DNA of 64,000 nucleotides from Arthrobacter echini. GTDB taxonomy: Bacteria > Actinomycetota > Actinomycetes > Actinomycetales > Micrococcaceae. Positions 8,391-17,522 of the stretch are shown piece by piece. The translations under genes were made by a program, and so were the position numbers. The notes beneath the pieces were generated by a model. That model worked only from the letters and a program-made list of their open reading frames with translations, was not told the DNA's origin and made no database searches. The number at the start of each line of letters is the position of its first letter. Within the stretch, counting starts at the first letter, position 1. Where the stretch lies: NCBI RefSeq assembly GCF_008107445.1, contig NZ_VSLD01000006.1, positions 124,001 through 188,000 of the forward strand, written 5' to 3'.

Positions 8391-9085
8391 CCTCCGTGCC
8401 AGTCCTCCTGCAGGCCTGCCTCGCCGTCGTCCACCCCGAAACTGCGCAGTTGCGGGCGTTCCCGCAGGCTCCGCTTGAGTTCGGCGAAGCCGGGGAAGCG
8501 GGCCAGGCCCACCACGTGGTCCCACAGCTCCACGGCGTCGTCGGCGGCGGGCAGCCTGCTGATGACGGGCCCGAAGAACGCGACGCCCTGCGGCGGATCG
8601 AACTGGATGATCGGTGTGCCGACATCCTTGCCGGTCAGTGCCAGCGCCTCGTCGGTCTCGGCCTGGATCACGGCGTCCAGCGACGAGTCCTCCAGCGCCT
8701 CCGCGAGCTCCGCCGGCAGCTCCAGCTCGGCGAGAAGGGGCAGCAGGAAGCCGGCGGTGCCGCGGTAGCCGCCGTCCGAGGTGTCCTCGCGGGTGTCGAA
8801 GATCTCGGTGCCGAGGCGTTCGTAGAGGCGGGCGACGGCGTCGGCCCCGTGCTCGTCCCGGGTGCGTGCTGCGACGCGGAGCAGGCGGAGCCCGGCGGTG
8901 TGGCCGGCCTCGTAGCCGGCGGGGAAGTGTGCGTCGTAATCGATGTGGCTGTTGAGGAGGCGGAGCGAGATGAAGCGCCACTCCACCGAGTACTCCCGCT
9001 GCTGGGCCACCATGCGGACCCACTTGCTGGTCATCCAGGCGAAGGGGCAGACGGGATCGAAGTAGAACCTGATGTCGGGGGTCAT
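8369..9085 (-). CDS. DsbA-family thioredoxin-fold oxidoreductase (Rv2466c-like)
   Basis: A 238-residue DsbA-fold protein. The active-site loop near residue 11 is DPVCPFAW, so there is only one cysteine (Cys13) and alanine replaces the second Cys of CxxC. The cis-proline loop is GTPIIQFD, and a long helical insert separates the two thioredoxin halves. It fits the mycothiol-dependent nitroreductase/DsbA group of actinobacteria related to Rv2466c, which has a CPWC site. A single-Cys site suggests a monothiol mechanism using mycothiol. It has no signal peptide, so it is cytoplasmic. Its start overlaps the stop of the preceding small zinc-ribbon-like gene by 4 bp. Confidence 0.8.
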   Translation of the reverse strand: MTPDIRFYFDPVCPFAWMTSKWVRMVAQQREYSVEWRFISLRLLNSHIDYDAHFPAGYEAGHTAGLRLLRVAARTRDEHGADAVARLYERLGTEIFDTREDTSDGGYRGTAGFLLPLLAELELPAELAEALEDSSLDAVIQAETDEALALTGKDVGTPIIQFDPPQGVAFFGPVISRLPAADDAVELWDHVVGLARFPGFAELKRSLRERPQLRSFGVDDGEAGLQEDWHGGSRRTKK

Positions 9086-9513
9086 GGCTTCACGCTAGGG
9101 ATCGGGGATTGCGGGGTCAAGGCGGTCTTAACGGAGCGCAATCGGGGACTTTGCGCGGCACGTGCCCCTGGTGCGGTCCACGCCAGGCCCGCGAGCAGAA
9201 TACGTTCGACGAGATCCGCTGCGCCGGGCAGGGCCGCCTCCAGGTTCTGCGTCAGGGGTCCCGCCTCCCCATACGCACGGATTGCGCCATCGGTCAGGAC
9301 TTCCCAGAGTTGTCCCACGGTGTCGCAGGACCTGCTGGTGCCGGTCCTGCCGACCAGGACCCAGGCATCCCCACTCACCCGCGCGACGGGCAGTCCGGCC
9401 AGTCCCGAGGTGACGGAGTTGACCACCTGCGCCACCACCAGCAGATTCCGCACCGTCCGCCGGGGCCCCAGCGTCGGATCCGCGACGACGAGACGGCCGC
9501 ATGCTCCGCACAT
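9082..9513 (-). CDS. Conserved hypothetical protein with N-terminal CxxC
   Basis: A 143-residue protein beginning MCGACGRLVVADPTLGP, a half zinc ribbon or metal/redox CxxC (Cys2, Cys5), followed by a compact alpha/beta-looking domain (VRNLLVVAQVVNSV, VSGDAWVLVGRTGTSRSC). The N-terminal motif looks like a small uncharacterised actinobacterial family; I cannot name a function. An ATGA-type overlap with the downstream DsbA-like gene implies co-translation and perhaps a joint redox role. The Pro/Ser-rich last ~25 residues may be unstructured. Confidence 0.6.
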   Translation of the reverse strand: MCGACGRLVVADPTLGPRRTVRNLLVVAQVVNSVTSGLAGLPVARVSGDAWVLVGRTGTSRSCDTVGQLWEVLTDGAIRAYGEAGPLTQNLEAALPGAADLVERILLAGLAWTAPGARAAQSPRLRSVKTALTPQSPIPSVKP

Positions 9514-9544
9514 CAGGCGGCGTCCCCGGCCACGTGATGTCCCG

Positions 9545-10282
9545 TCACGGCATGACGTCGCCCGAATTGGGCCCTAGGGTCTGCCCGACGAACAGGTTCC
9601 CGCCCGGATCGCTCGCGAGCAGGAGGGCCGTGGGGGCTACCTCATCAGGTGTACCGAATCTGCGCAGAGGCAGCTCGGTACGCTTGGCCGCCTTCCAGTC
9701 CTCCGAGATACCTTCCACGAGAGGGGTCTCGATCGGCCCGGGTGCAATGCAGTTCGCCAGCACGTTGTCCGCCGAGACCTCGAGGGCCAGGGCCTTGGTC
9801 ATGCCGATCACACCGGCCTTCGCCGCGGAGTAGTGCGCGAGGCCGGTGCCACCCTTGATCCCGAGTTGGGAGGAAATGTTGATGATCCTTCCCCACCGCT
9901 GATCACGCATTGGACCGACGACCTCGCGGCAGCACAGGAAGATGCCGGTGAGGTCGACCGAGATGGTTTCGTTCCAGCGGTGCAGCGACATGTCCTCGAG
10001 CCTGGACTCGGTGAGCAGGCCCGCGCTGTTCACCAGGACGTCGATGATGCCGAGCTGCTGCCGGGCCTCGGCGAAGGCGGCTCTCACGCTGTACTCATCG
10101 GCGACGTCGACCTCGATGCCGCCGCCCGGGGAGCGGTCCAGGATGATCACGGAATCTCCCTGTGCCTCGAAAGCGGCAGCGATGGCGGCACCGATGCCGC
10201 TGGCTCCACCGGTGACGACGACGGCGCGCCCCCCGCCGGTCCTGTGGGCCGGACCGGCGGGGGTGCGAGTGGTCACGCTCAT
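9545..10282 (-). CDS. SDR family oxidoreductase
   Basis: A 245-residue classical short-chain dehydrogenase. The cofactor loop is [10 protein letters not shown] (residues 23-31), the acidic residue after beta 2 (ILDRS) favours NAD(H), the structural motif is NSAG, and the catalytic set is Ser138, Tyr151, Lys155 (HYSAAKAG). I take ATG 10282, which overlaps the stop of the upstream SDR gene by 4 bp (ATGA); the frame is open further upstream but lacks SDR homology there. It is the last gene of a five-gene operon (asparaginase, deacetylase-like hydrolase, MFS transporter, two SDRs). The substrate is probably an intermediate of the compound imported by the MFS protein. Confidence 0.88.
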   Translation of the reverse strand: MSVTTRTPAGPAHRTGGGRAVVVTGGASGIGAAIAAAFEAQGDSVIILDRSPGGGIEVDVADEYSVRAAFAEARQQLGIIDVLVNSAGLLTESRLEDMSLHRWNETISVDLTGIFLCCREVVGPMRDQRWGRIINISSQLGIKGGTGLAHYSAAKAGVIGMTKALALEVSADNVLANCIAPGPIETPLVEGISEDWKAAKRTELPLRRFGTPDEVAPTALLLASDPGGNLFVGQTLGPNSGDVMP

Positions 10283-11043
10283 GCGCGCATCTTGATCGTC
10301 AGGCCGCCGTCCACCACGATCGACTGCCCCGTGATGTATCGGGAGGCGTCGGAGGTGAGGAAGCCGATCACATCGGCGACCTCCTCGGGCCGGCCGACCC
10401 TGCCCCACGGGATGTCCGCCCCGGCCCGCTCCAGGCCTTCCGGTCCGAGGGAGTTGACGGGATCGAGCGATTGCGGTGTCTCTATCAGTCCTGGGATCAC
10501 GGCATTCGCGCGGATCTGTCGCGGCCCCAGTTCCGCCGCCACGCTCCGCACCAGGCCGAGTACCCCTGCTTTCGCTGCGGCGTAGTGCGCATGCTCCTCC
10601 CACCCGTACACGCCGCCGGCGATCGAGGACACGGCGATCAGTGCGCCGGGCCCCTCCATCCGCTGGGAAGCTGCCCGAAGTGTGCGCAGCACGCCCGTCA
10701 GGTCGACGTCGAGCATCGAGTTCCACAGCTCGTCCGTCAGCTCGTCGAGCGGTGAGTTCCGCAGGATCCCTGCATTGGCGACGGCGTAGTCCAGCCGCCC
10801 GTACTCGTCCAGGGCGCGCTGGGCGAAGGCATCCACGGACGACGTGGACCGGACGTCGACCTCGTGGATGACGGCCTCACCCCCTGCATCCTGCACGGAG
10901 GCGAGTGTTTCCCCAGGATCGTAGGGGTCGCCCGGGAATGTACCGATGACGGTCCGGACACCGCGGCCGGCATAGTGCGTGGCCACTGCACGACCGATGC
11001 CACTGGCGGCACCTGTCACGACTGCTACCTCAGACGATCGCAT
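10279..11043 (-). CDS. SDR family oxidoreductase
   Basis: A 254-residue classical SDR with the cofactor motif [10 protein letters not shown] (residues 8-17), VANAG, and catalytic Ser140, Tyr154, Lys158 (HYAAAKAG). The C-terminal strand [12 protein letters not shown] is the family hallmark. The insert after beta 2 ([12 protein letters not shown]) lacks the usual early acidic residue, so cofactor preference is unclear. It overlaps the MFS gene by 14 bp and the next SDR gene by 4 bp. Two consecutive SDRs suggest either sequential oxidation steps or paired stereospecific enzymes. Confidence 0.88.
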   Translation of the reverse strand: MRSSEVAVVTGAASGIGRAVATHYAGRGVRTVIGTFPGDPYDPGETLASVQDAGGEAVIHEVDVRSTSSVDAFAQRALDEYGRLDYAVANAGILRNSPLDELTDELWNSMLDVDLTGVLRTLRAASQRMEGPGALIAVSSIAGGVYGWEEHAHYAAAKAGVLGLVRSVAAELGPRQIRANAVIPGLIETPQSLDPVNSLGPEGLERAGADIPWGRVGRPEEVADVIGFLTSDASRYITGQSIVVDGGLTIKMRA

Positions 11044-12418
11044 GGGGTTCCTCCAGGGCCACCGCAGCGACCGGACGGGCCGCCATCATGAGAAAACCCG
11101 AGATGAGGGTCCCGGTAGCGCCCACCCACAGTGCTGCCGTACCGGTATCGGCCTGGGCGGCGATGACGGTGAACAGGGCTCCGCCGATGATCGTGCCGGG
11201 CTGGCTCATCGCCCCGATGAAGGCCAGCCCGGTGGCGCGGCAGCTCACGGGATAGCACTCGGCCATGAAGTACTGGATCGCGGCATACGGCCCGACGAGG
11301 AAGAACAGGCCGGTGCCATAGGTGAGGATGATGAGGAACGGGCTGGACACGAGGGGGCTCAGCATCACGGCGAACGACAGTCCGGAGATGATCCAGCCCA
11401 CGATGATGGTCCGTTTGCGACCGAACTTGTCGCCTACCCAGCCGTGGAAGACATAGCCGAAGTAGGCGAGCAGATTGATTACGATCAGCATCCAGAAGGC
11501 ATCCGAGAGTTGAACGCCCTTGGCGTTGGCGAGAACCGAGGTTCCGAGCACGCTGAAGATCGCGATCCCGAAGAAGTTCAGGATCCATGCGAGGGAGAAG
11601 ACGATCGTGTTGCGTCGGAACTCCGGCTCCCAGATCCGCTTCAGCGGCGCGGTCGAGGAGTGCTCGACGCCGTAGGCGCGGGCGAGGTCGTGTGCCTCTG
11701 CTCCCCGGCCGTCCTTCTCCAGCTCACGCAGTCGCTGGTGCAGCTCGAACTGCGGGGTCTCCTTCAGTTTGCGGGAGATGAGCAGCACGATGATGATCGC
11801 CGGGATGGTTGCCATGAGATACAGCGCCCGCCAGCCCAGGACCGGGAGGAACGCCAGGGCGAGGGCGCTCGCGAGGAGGAAGCCGAGCGGCCAGCCACCC
11901 TGGATGAACGAGTAGTGGAAGCCCGGACGCTTGCGCTTCCGCTCGTCCTCGGTGACCTGGTACACCTCGTTCATGTAGGCGGCGTTGACGGCCTGTTCCG
12001 AGAAGCCGAGGCCCCCGAAGGAGCGGACGAAGACGAGCATGGCGTTGCTGAAGAACCCCAGTGTTGCCGGGATGATCGCGGTGATTCCCGAGACGACCGC
12101 CGTGCCGCCCACGGTCAGCATCATGCCCTTGCGGCGTCCGAGCCGATCGATGACCGGGCCGATCCCGAAACAGACGATGGCTGTTCCGACGGCGATCCAG
12201 GTGTTGATCGCATAGGCCTCCGGTGCCGTCCACCCGAACTCCGCCTGCATGGCGGGGAGCAGGGTCCCGAACAGTCCGTAGTCGAAGACGGCGACGGTCC
12301 AGGCGAGCAGTGCGAGCACCGTTGCGGTGCTGGTCTTCCTCCGCGAGAAGACCGGGAACTTGCGACGCTCGTTCCCCGTCGGGGTCGAAAGGTCTACACC
12401 CGCTTCTTGGATCGACAT
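11030..12418 (-). CDS. MFS transporter (sugar-acid/aromatic-acid type)
   Basis: A 462-residue, 12-helix major facilitator. The loop 2-3 signature ([14 protein letters not shown]) and its repeat in the second half ([15 protein letters not shown]) are both present, and a large central loop carries many charges ([21 protein letters not shown]). This layout is typical of the metabolite:H+ symporter group of MFS importers. Its ATG overlaps the stop of the deacetylase-like gene by one base, so the genes are co-translated. It probably imports the substrate handled by the hydrolase, asparaginase and SDRs around it. Confidence 0.88.
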   Translation of the reverse strand: MSIQEAGVDLSTPTGNERRKFPVFSRRKTSTATVLALLAWTVAVFDYGLFGTLLPAMQAEFGWTAPEAYAINTWIAVGTAIVCFGIGPVIDRLGRRKGMMLTVGGTAVVSGITAIIPATLGFFSNAMLVFVRSFGGLGFSEQAVNAAYMNEVYQVTEDERKRKRPGFHYSFIQGGWPLGFLLASALALAFLPVLGWRALYLMATIPAIIIVLLISRKLKETPQFELHQRLRELEKDGRGAEAHDLARAYGVEHSSTAPLKRIWEPEFRRNTIVFSLAWILNFFGIAIFSVLGTSVLANAKGVQLSDAFWMLIVINLLAYFGYVFHGWVGDKFGRKRTIIVGWIISGLSFAVMLSPLVSSPFLIILTYGTGLFFLVGPYAAIQYFMAECYPVSCRATGLAFIGAMSQPGTIIGGALFTVIAAQADTGTAALWVGATGTLISGFLMMAARPVAAVALEEPHAIV

Positions 12419-13305
12419 CAGTTGGTTTCCTCTCGGGGATTGCGGGCCAGGAACGAATCGGCGATCTGGTCGAAGGTGTGCCAGGAGACACCCTCGTGGG
12501 AGTTGAAGTACTGGATGAGCCGCTCCAGCATGAGCAGTACCTGCGGGCGGCCCGAGACGTCAGGGTGGATGGTCATGGTGAAGACGGCCTGGTCCATCTC
12601 GGCGTAGACCCAGTCGAACTGGTCGCGCCACATCTGCTCGATGTCCCTCGGGTTGACGAAGCCGTGGGAGTTCGGCGATGCCTTGATGAACATCATGGGA
12701 GGAAGATCATCGAGGTACCAGTTGGCCGGGATCTCGACGAGGTCGGTCTCCTCACCGCGTACCAGCGGCTTCATCCAGGCCTCGGCCGGCTTCGTGTAGT
12801 CGATCTTCGTCCAGCTGTCGCCGACCCGCACGTAGTACGGCTCGAAGTCGTTGTGCATGAGGGAGTGGTCGTACTTGATGCCCCGTTCGAGCAGGATCTC
12901 GTTGGTGATCGGAGAGAACTCCCACCACGGCGCCACGTATCCGGTAGGACGTCGCCCGGACGCCTTCTCGATGAGCTCGATCGACCGGTCGAGGATGGCG
13001 GTCTCCTGCTCGCGGGTCATCGCGATGGGGTTCTCGTGGGAGTACCCGTGGACCCCGATCTCGTGGCCCGCGTCGACGATCATCCGGGTGAGATCGGGGA
13101 ACGTCTCGAGTGAGTGTCCGGGTACGAACCAGGTGGAGGGCAGGGAGTACTTCTCGAAGAGGCGCAGCAGTCGCGGTGCTCCGACCTCCCCGCTGAAGAG
13201 CCCTCGTGAGATGTCACAGGGTGAGTCCTCACCGCCGTAGGAGCCGAGCATTCCGGCAACGGCGTCGACGTCGACACCGAAAGCGATCTGGATATCTTTT
13301 GTCAT
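12418..13305 (-). CDS. Polysaccharide deacetylase-family hydrolase (PuuE/cyclic-imide-hydrolase-like)
   Basis: A 295-residue NodB-fold protein with no signal peptide, so it acts in the cytoplasm. The first metal motif is the unusual FGVDVDAV, and the second is the HxxxH of [13 protein letters not shown] and IHPDVSGRP cover the later conserved positions. Cytoplasmic members of this fold hydrolyse small amides (allantoinase PuuE, bacterial cyclic imide hydrolase) rather than polysaccharides. The size and the [11 protein letters not shown] start remind me of bacterial imidases, but that is from memory. The neighbouring asparaginase and transporter favour a small C-N substrate. Confidence 0.75.
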   Translation of the reverse strand: MTKDIQIAFGVDVDAVAGMLGSYGGEDSPCDISRGLFSGEVGAPRLLRLFEKYSLPSTWFVPGHSLETFPDLTRMIVDAGHEIGVHGYSHENPIAMTREQETAILDRSIELIEKASGRRPTGYVAPWWEFSPITNEILLERGIKYDHSLMHNDFEPYYVRVGDSWTKIDYTKPAEAWMKPLVRGEETDLVEIPANWYLDDLPPMMFIKASPNSHGFVNPRDIEQMWRDQFDWVYAEMDQAVFTMTIHPDVSGRPQVLLMLERLIQYFNSHEGVSWHTFDQIADSFLARNPREETN

Positions 13306-13343
13306 GAATGAACCTTTCTGGGGAACGGGAACGGGAACGGTGA

Positions 13344-14366
13344 TCAGGCGGACGGAGGCTGACCGCGCTGGAGGAACTGATGGGCAACGCCCTGGGGGCT
13401 CGTGCCGCAGGTCAGCAGGGTCTGCAGGAGGATGCGCGCCTGGGACGGGCGGAGCAGCCCCGAGGGGACGGCGCCGGCATCCTCGAGCGTCCTACCGCCT
13501 CCGGCGCCGTAGATCCCGCGAACCGGTCCGGCGTGGACCCGGGTGCTGGTGACGACCACGACGCCGTCCTCGATCGCCGTCCGTACGGCCTCGCTCAGTG
13601 CCGCGTTCGCATTGCCGAGCCCGGTGGCCTCGAGGACGATGCCGCGTGCACCGGCGGCAAGGGCCGCACGGAACAGCGTGGCATCGGCTCCTGGATAGAT
13701 GGCGATGATGTCCACCCGGACCGGACCGTGAGCGCTCATCCCGGTTCCGGTGGAGTTCAGGGGCGCTTCGCGTCGTCGTGCAGGGCCGAAGTGGATGGAC
13801 CCGTCCTCCGCGACCGACCCCACTCGCCCCAGGTCCGGGTTGCTGAACGCCTTCGCTTTCGATGTCTCCGATTTCCGGGTACCGGGAACGGAGAGGATCT
13901 CGCCGTCGAACACGATGAGGGCTCCGCGATGGCGTGCTTCCGGGGCCATCGCGACGTCGATCGCGTCCCGGAGATTCCGTGGGCCGTCCGGATCGGCATG
14001 GTCGGCTGCCCGCTGGGCTCCGGTGAAGACGACCGGGCGTGGATCGTCGTGCAGGAGGTCGGCCAGATACGCGGTCTCCTCCATCGTGTCAGTTCCGTGG
14101 GTGATGACGACGCCGCGCGTGCCGCGTGCCGCGAGCGCTTTCTGGATGGCTTCACGGATACCGAGCATGTCCTCGAAGGTCAGGAGGTAGGACCCTTTCT
14201 GCATCAGGTCCACCACCTCGATGCCGACGGCGCTGCTTCCGGCGGCCGCGAGGACCGAGGCTCCCGAGTCTGCGGCGAGGGTGGAGCCTGTGACGGAGTC
14301 CGCGCGTGAGGCGATCGTGCCCCCGGTTGCCAGCAGCACCACATGGTCCTCGGTGACCGATCCCAT
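13344..14366 (-). CDS. L-asparaginase (type I/II family)
   Basis: A 340-residue asparaginase. The first catalytic threonine lies in ATGGTIAS (residues 13-20) and the second catalytic block is [12 protein letters not shown]; the [11 protein letters not shown]-like C-terminal part ([12 protein letters not shown]) and the later [11 protein letters not shown] are typical. ATG 14366 has an AAGGAGGAAC ribosome site. It deaminates asparagine or a related amide in the cytoplasm, since no signal peptide is visible. It is the first gene of the minus-strand operon and diverges from the LacI regulator with a palindrome in between, so it is probably induced by the operon's substrate. Confidence 0.9.
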   Translation of the reverse strand: MGSVTEDHVVLLATGGTIASRADSVTGSTLAADSGASVLAAAGSSAVGIEVVDLMQKGSYLLTFEDMLGIREAIQKALAARGTRGVVITHGTDTMEETAYLADLLHDDPRPVVFTGAQRAADHADPDGPRNLRDAIDVAMAPEARHRGALIVFDGEILSVPGTRKSETSKAKAFSNPDLGRVGSVAEDGSIHFGPARRREAPLNSTGTGMSAHGPVRVDIIAIYPGADATLFRAALAAGARGIVLEATGLGNANAALSEAVRTAIEDGVVVVTSTRVHAGPVRGIYGAGGGRTLEDAGAVPSGLLRPSQARILLQTLLTCGTSPQGVAHQFLQRGQPPSA

Positions 14367-14457
14367 CGATGTTCCTCCTTGGAGTGGGCGAGTGTCCGAC
14401 GTGCGATTCGGCGAAGGGCCTGGCGGTACCCCGTGAGATGTCATCACCGAGATGTAC

Positions 14458-14469
14458 CCAATCGATTGG
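14458..14469. promoter_or_regulatory. Palindromic LacI-type operator candidate
   Basis: CCAATCGATTGG is a perfect 12-bp palindrome with the central CG typical of LacI-family operators. It sits in the 206-bp divergent gap between the asparaginase operon and the LacI gene. The preceding GATGTACCCAA also occurs at 44,213-44,223. Confidence 0.65.
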
Positions 14470-14572
14470 CCGACTGAAGAAACCATAAGATGTGATGTGT
14501 GTCTCGTCAAGTGATCTGCCACAATTTCATGGTCGGAAGCATTCATGGAAGCAGGAAGAGGGGGCCGAGGAT

Positions 14573-15637
14573 ATGAACAGACCCCGGAAGGGACCAGCTG
14601 CGGTCACGCTGAAGGATCTCGCGGCGGAACTCGGAATCCATGTGTCGACGGTCTCGCGCGTGCTGCACTCGGACACCGACGAAGCCCGGGGTGCTGCATC
14701 GCCGGAGACGGCCCGCAGGGTCCGGGAGCTGGCAGAGCGGCGGAGCTACTCACCGGATCCCCATGCCACGAGTCTTCGGACGCGGAAAACGCGCTCGATC
14801 GGCGTCATCGTTCCGCGGCTTTCGGACCTGGTCCTCGCCACGATGTACGAGGGCGTCGAGGAAGCGGCAGCGGAGAGTGATTACTCGACGTTCGTGATGA
14901 ACTCCCACGACAGGCTCGACGAGCAGCGGGTCAAGACGGAGATCATGCTGAAGCGCAGGGTGGACGGCCTGATCCTGGGCGATGTCCACGCAGACAGCGC
15001 ACTGGTCCGCGACTTGGCCTCCCGGCAGGTGCCCTTCGTCCTGATGAATCGGCGTCATCCCGGTTTCCCGTCCTCCACCTGCGACGACACAGCGGGGGGC
15101 CGGCTCGCGGCGGATCACCTGTGGTCGATGGGGCACCGGTCCGTCGGGATCATCGCCGGAGAACCGTATGCGAGTACAGGGCTCGACCGGACCTCCGGTT
15201 TCGTGGAGCGATGGAGGGAACTGGGTGTGGAGATACCGCAGAGCCACATCCTTCCCTCACCTTTCGACACGGCAGGCGGGAGAAGGGGTGGGGAGGAAAT
15301 TCTGCGCCTCGGCGGCGGCGTGCCCACCTCCGTATTCGCCGTCAACGATTTCGCGGCCATCGGAGCCATGGGAGCCTTCCGGGCCGCCGGTCTCACCGTG
15401 GGCCACGACATCGCCGTCGTCGGCTTCAACGACACCTCCCTGGCGGCCCAATTACCCATCCCGTTGACCTCCGTGCGGTCACCGATGCTGGAGATCGGCC
15501 GAGCAGCCGTGGGACTGCTCCACCGCGTGATGGCAGGGGAGGACGTCGAGGCGCTCCGATTCCAGCCGGAGCTCGCAGTACGCGAGAGCTCCGCACCGGG
15601 CGCGGTCGAATCAGGCAGGGCCCTCAGGGCCGGATGA
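14573..15637 (+). CDS. LacI-family transcriptional regulator
   Basis: A 354-residue repressor. The N-terminal helix-turn-helix is VTLKDLAAELGIHVSTVSRV (residues 11-30), followed by the hinge and a periplasmic-binding-protein-like effector domain (RSIGVIVPRLSDLVLATMYE; VFAVNDFAAIGAM; VVGFNDTSLAAQL). I chose ATG 14573 because translation from there gives the HTH at its normal distance from the N-terminus. It is divergent from the asparaginase-to-SDR operon and is the obvious regulator of it through the palindrome at 14,458. Confidence 0.9.
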   Translation: MNRPRKGPAAVTLKDLAAELGIHVSTVSRVLHSDTDEARGAASPETARRVRELAERRSYSPDPHATSLRTRKTRSIGVIVPRLSDLVLATMYEGVEEAAAESDYSTFVMNSHDRLDEQRVKTEIMLKRRVDGLILGDVHADSALVRDLASRQVPFVLMNRRHPGFPSSTCDDTAGGRLAADHLWSMGHRSVGIIAGEPYASTGLDRTSGFVERWRELGVEIPQSHILPSPFDTAGGRRGGEEILRLGGGVPTSVFAVNDFAAIGAMGAFRAAGLTVGHDIAVVGFNDTSLAAQLPIPLTSVRSPMLEIGRAAVGLLHRVMAGEDVEALRFQPELAVRESSAPGAVESGRALRAG

Positions 15638-15661
15638 CACCCGGGACCTCCCTCGCTGATC

Positions 15662-16630
15662 TCATACCCAGACCGCGCGGCGGATCCGGGCGGCATCGGC
15701 CCGTGCGGCCAGCGCCTGGTCCATCGTCACGGGCTCGAAGTGGGTCTGCGTGCCCGGAGCGCTTCGAGCGACCAGGTCCATATCGGCGCTGATGACCGTG
15801 GCCACCATCGCGTAGCCGCCGCCCGAGACGGCGTCCCGGTGCAGCACGATGGGTTCCTTGCCACCGGGGACCTGGATCGACCCGATAGCATAGCCGGCAT
15901 CCACGATGTTCGAGGGGTCCGAACCGGCGCCGAAGGGCTGAGTACGCGGCTGCCACTCGACATCCGGACCGGCATAGCGCAGGCCGGTGCGGTCCGCCAC
16001 AGGAGTCAGGGTCCAGGAGGCGGTGACGAGGGTGTCCATACCGTGCGCCGTCAGCCGGTGGTCGTACAGGCCGGGCAGGACCCGCACGGTGATGTCCTTC
16101 GCATAGGCGGGCCGCAGCTCGTCGGGGATGGACTCCCTGCGCTCACGGGGAGGGGTGCCGGCTCCGTCGCCGACGGGTACCGTGTCCCCGGCGGCGAGAG
16201 TGCGGCCGTGCAGCCCGCCGAGGGCGCCCAGTGCATAGGTGCTGCGGCTGCCGAGGACGGAGGGGACGTCGATGCCGCCGTGCACCGCGATGTAATAGCG
16301 TGTGCCACCCGTCAGCATGCCGAAGGACACTTCATCGCCCGCGGTCAGTGGAAGCCGGGTCCACTGCTCCACCGCGGTGCCGTTGACGAAGATGGCCACC
16401 GGAGCGCCCGTGATCGCGATGACGGTGTCCGCGTCGGTGGTGAACTTCGGTCCGAGATAGGCACACTCCAGTACGGCGTCCGAGGCTGCGTTGCCCACGA
16501 GCGCGTTGGCCATCGACGCGGACAACTGGTCCATGGCACCACCCTGGGGGATGCCCACGTGGTAGTACCCGAGCCTGCCCTGGTCCTGGACCGAGGTCGC
16601 GAGGCCGGGTTCGAGGATGTTAAAGGCCAT
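15662..16630 (-). CDS. pxpC: 5-oxoprolinase subunit C (biotin-dependent carboxyltransferase/KipA-like)
   Basis: A 322-residue protein of the allophanate-hydrolase-subunit-2/KipA family: it starts MAFNILEPGLATSVQDQGRL and contains YYHVGIPQGGAMDQLS and VHGGIDVPSVLGSRSTY. With PxpB and PxpA it forms the bacterial ATP-dependent 5-oxoprolinase that opens pyroglutamate to glutamate. It overlaps pxpB by 11 bp and is the last gene of the operon, ending 24 bp from the convergent LacI gene. Older annotation calls this family urea amidolyase-related; the pxpA/B context supports the 5-oxoproline assignment. Confidence 0.88.
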   Translation of the reverse strand: MAFNILEPGLATSVQDQGRLGYYHVGIPQGGAMDQLSASMANALVGNAASDAVLECAYLGPKFTTDADTVIAITGAPVAIFVNGTAVEQWTRLPLTAGDEVSFGMLTGGTRYYIAVHGGIDVPSVLGSRSTYALGALGGLHGRTLAAGDTVPVGDGAGTPPRERRESIPDELRPAYAKDITVRVLPGLYDHRLTAHGMDTLVTASWTLTPVADRTGLRYAGPDVEWQPRTQPFGAGSDPSNIVDAGYAIGSIQVPGGKEPIVLHRDAVSGGGYAMVATVISADMDLVARSAPGTQTHFEPVTMDQALAARADAARIRRAVWV

Positions 16631-17522
16631 TGAGCGTCTCCATGATGTCCCGGTTGTAGGTGGTGGGGTTGTCCAGTGCCCTCTGCAGATCGAAGGTCAC
16701 GGGCGCCTGACGATAGGTGAAGGTGCCGGCAGCGACCTCGGCCTGGATGGCCCGGTACTCCTCCTCGCCGACGGGCTTGAACTTCACGATGTCTCCGGGC
16801 TTGAAGAAGATCATGAAGTCCTCGAAGTCGGCGAGCCGCTGCGCGGGATCGAAGATCGGCGCTGCCGCGATCCCGAACATCTGATAGCCTCCGGCTCCCC
16901 GCACCGAGTAGACGCAGGCGAAGCAGCCGCCGTGCCCCACGGTCAACGGGGGGGTGTCCGTCCGCGGGCTCAGGTACTTGGGGACCTCGAGCTGCTCCTC
17001 CTGCGGAACGATCTGGAACATGAAGGGGAGGCCGGCAACGAAGCCCACCATCGACACCAGCCAGGGAGACGAGTGGTGTCGGCGGATGAACTCCGCGGCG
17101 GAGGGCAGCCCGTTCTCCTCTGCCGCGAAGTCGAGGTCCGTCCCCTCGGGCCGCTGGTGTCCCTTGCGGAAGCGCGCAACGGTCTCACCCGTGTAGGGAT
17201 CGTCGTACCAGACGGGAACCTCGACGATCCGGGTCTCCAGCGTCTGCTCGCTGAGCTGGGCCACCTCGTGTTCGATGTCGCGTACGAGTTCCTCGAGGCT
17301 CCCGGGAGGGATCACGTCGGGGTCGAAGCGCACCAACAGGGACGCGTTCGCCGGGCAGATGTCCACGATGCCGTCGACGGTCCGCGCGGCCAGGGCGCTC
17401 GCCATCGCATTGGCGGTGAAGTTGGCTGTCAGGCTCATGGCTTCGGCGATCTCGACGAAGAGGAACTCGTCGCCACCCCAGGTGTAGCGGGCGGCCCTCA
17501 GATGCTGGGTCGTCGGTGTCAT
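16620..17522 (-). CDS. pxpB: 5-oxoprolinase subunit B (KipI-like)
   Basis: A 300-residue KipI/allophanate-hydrolase-subunit-1 family protein (PVWYDDPYTGETVARF; GFVAGLPFMFQIVPQEE; RGAGGYQMFGIAAAPIFDP). It is somewhat longer than short KipI proteins because of an N-terminal extension. It pairs with PxpC, and the two genes overlap. Its ATG overlaps the accC stop by 4 bp. In Bacillus, KipI also modulates sporulation kinases, but no such target is expected here. Confidence 0.88.
   Translation of the reverse strand: MTPTTQHLRAARYTWGGDEFLFVEIAEAMSLTANFTANAMASALAARTVDGIVDICPANASLLVRFDPDVIPPGSLEELVRDIEHEVAQLSEQTLETRIVEVPVWYDDPYTGETVARFRKGHQRPEGTDLDFAAEENGLPSAAEFIRRHHSSPWLVSMVGFVAGLPFMFQIVPQEEQLEVPKYLSPRTDTPPLTVGHGGCFACVYSVRGAGGYQMFGIAAAPIFDPAQRLADFEDFMIFFKPGDIVKFKPVGEEEYRAIQAEVAAGTFTYRQAPVTFDLQRALDNPTTYNRDIMETLNGL

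Noticed and set aside
10979-12607. A 542-codon + strand frame opposite the MFS gene
   Set aside because: Antisense shadow of a clear 12-helix transporter; low-complexity Glu/Asp/Arg composition.
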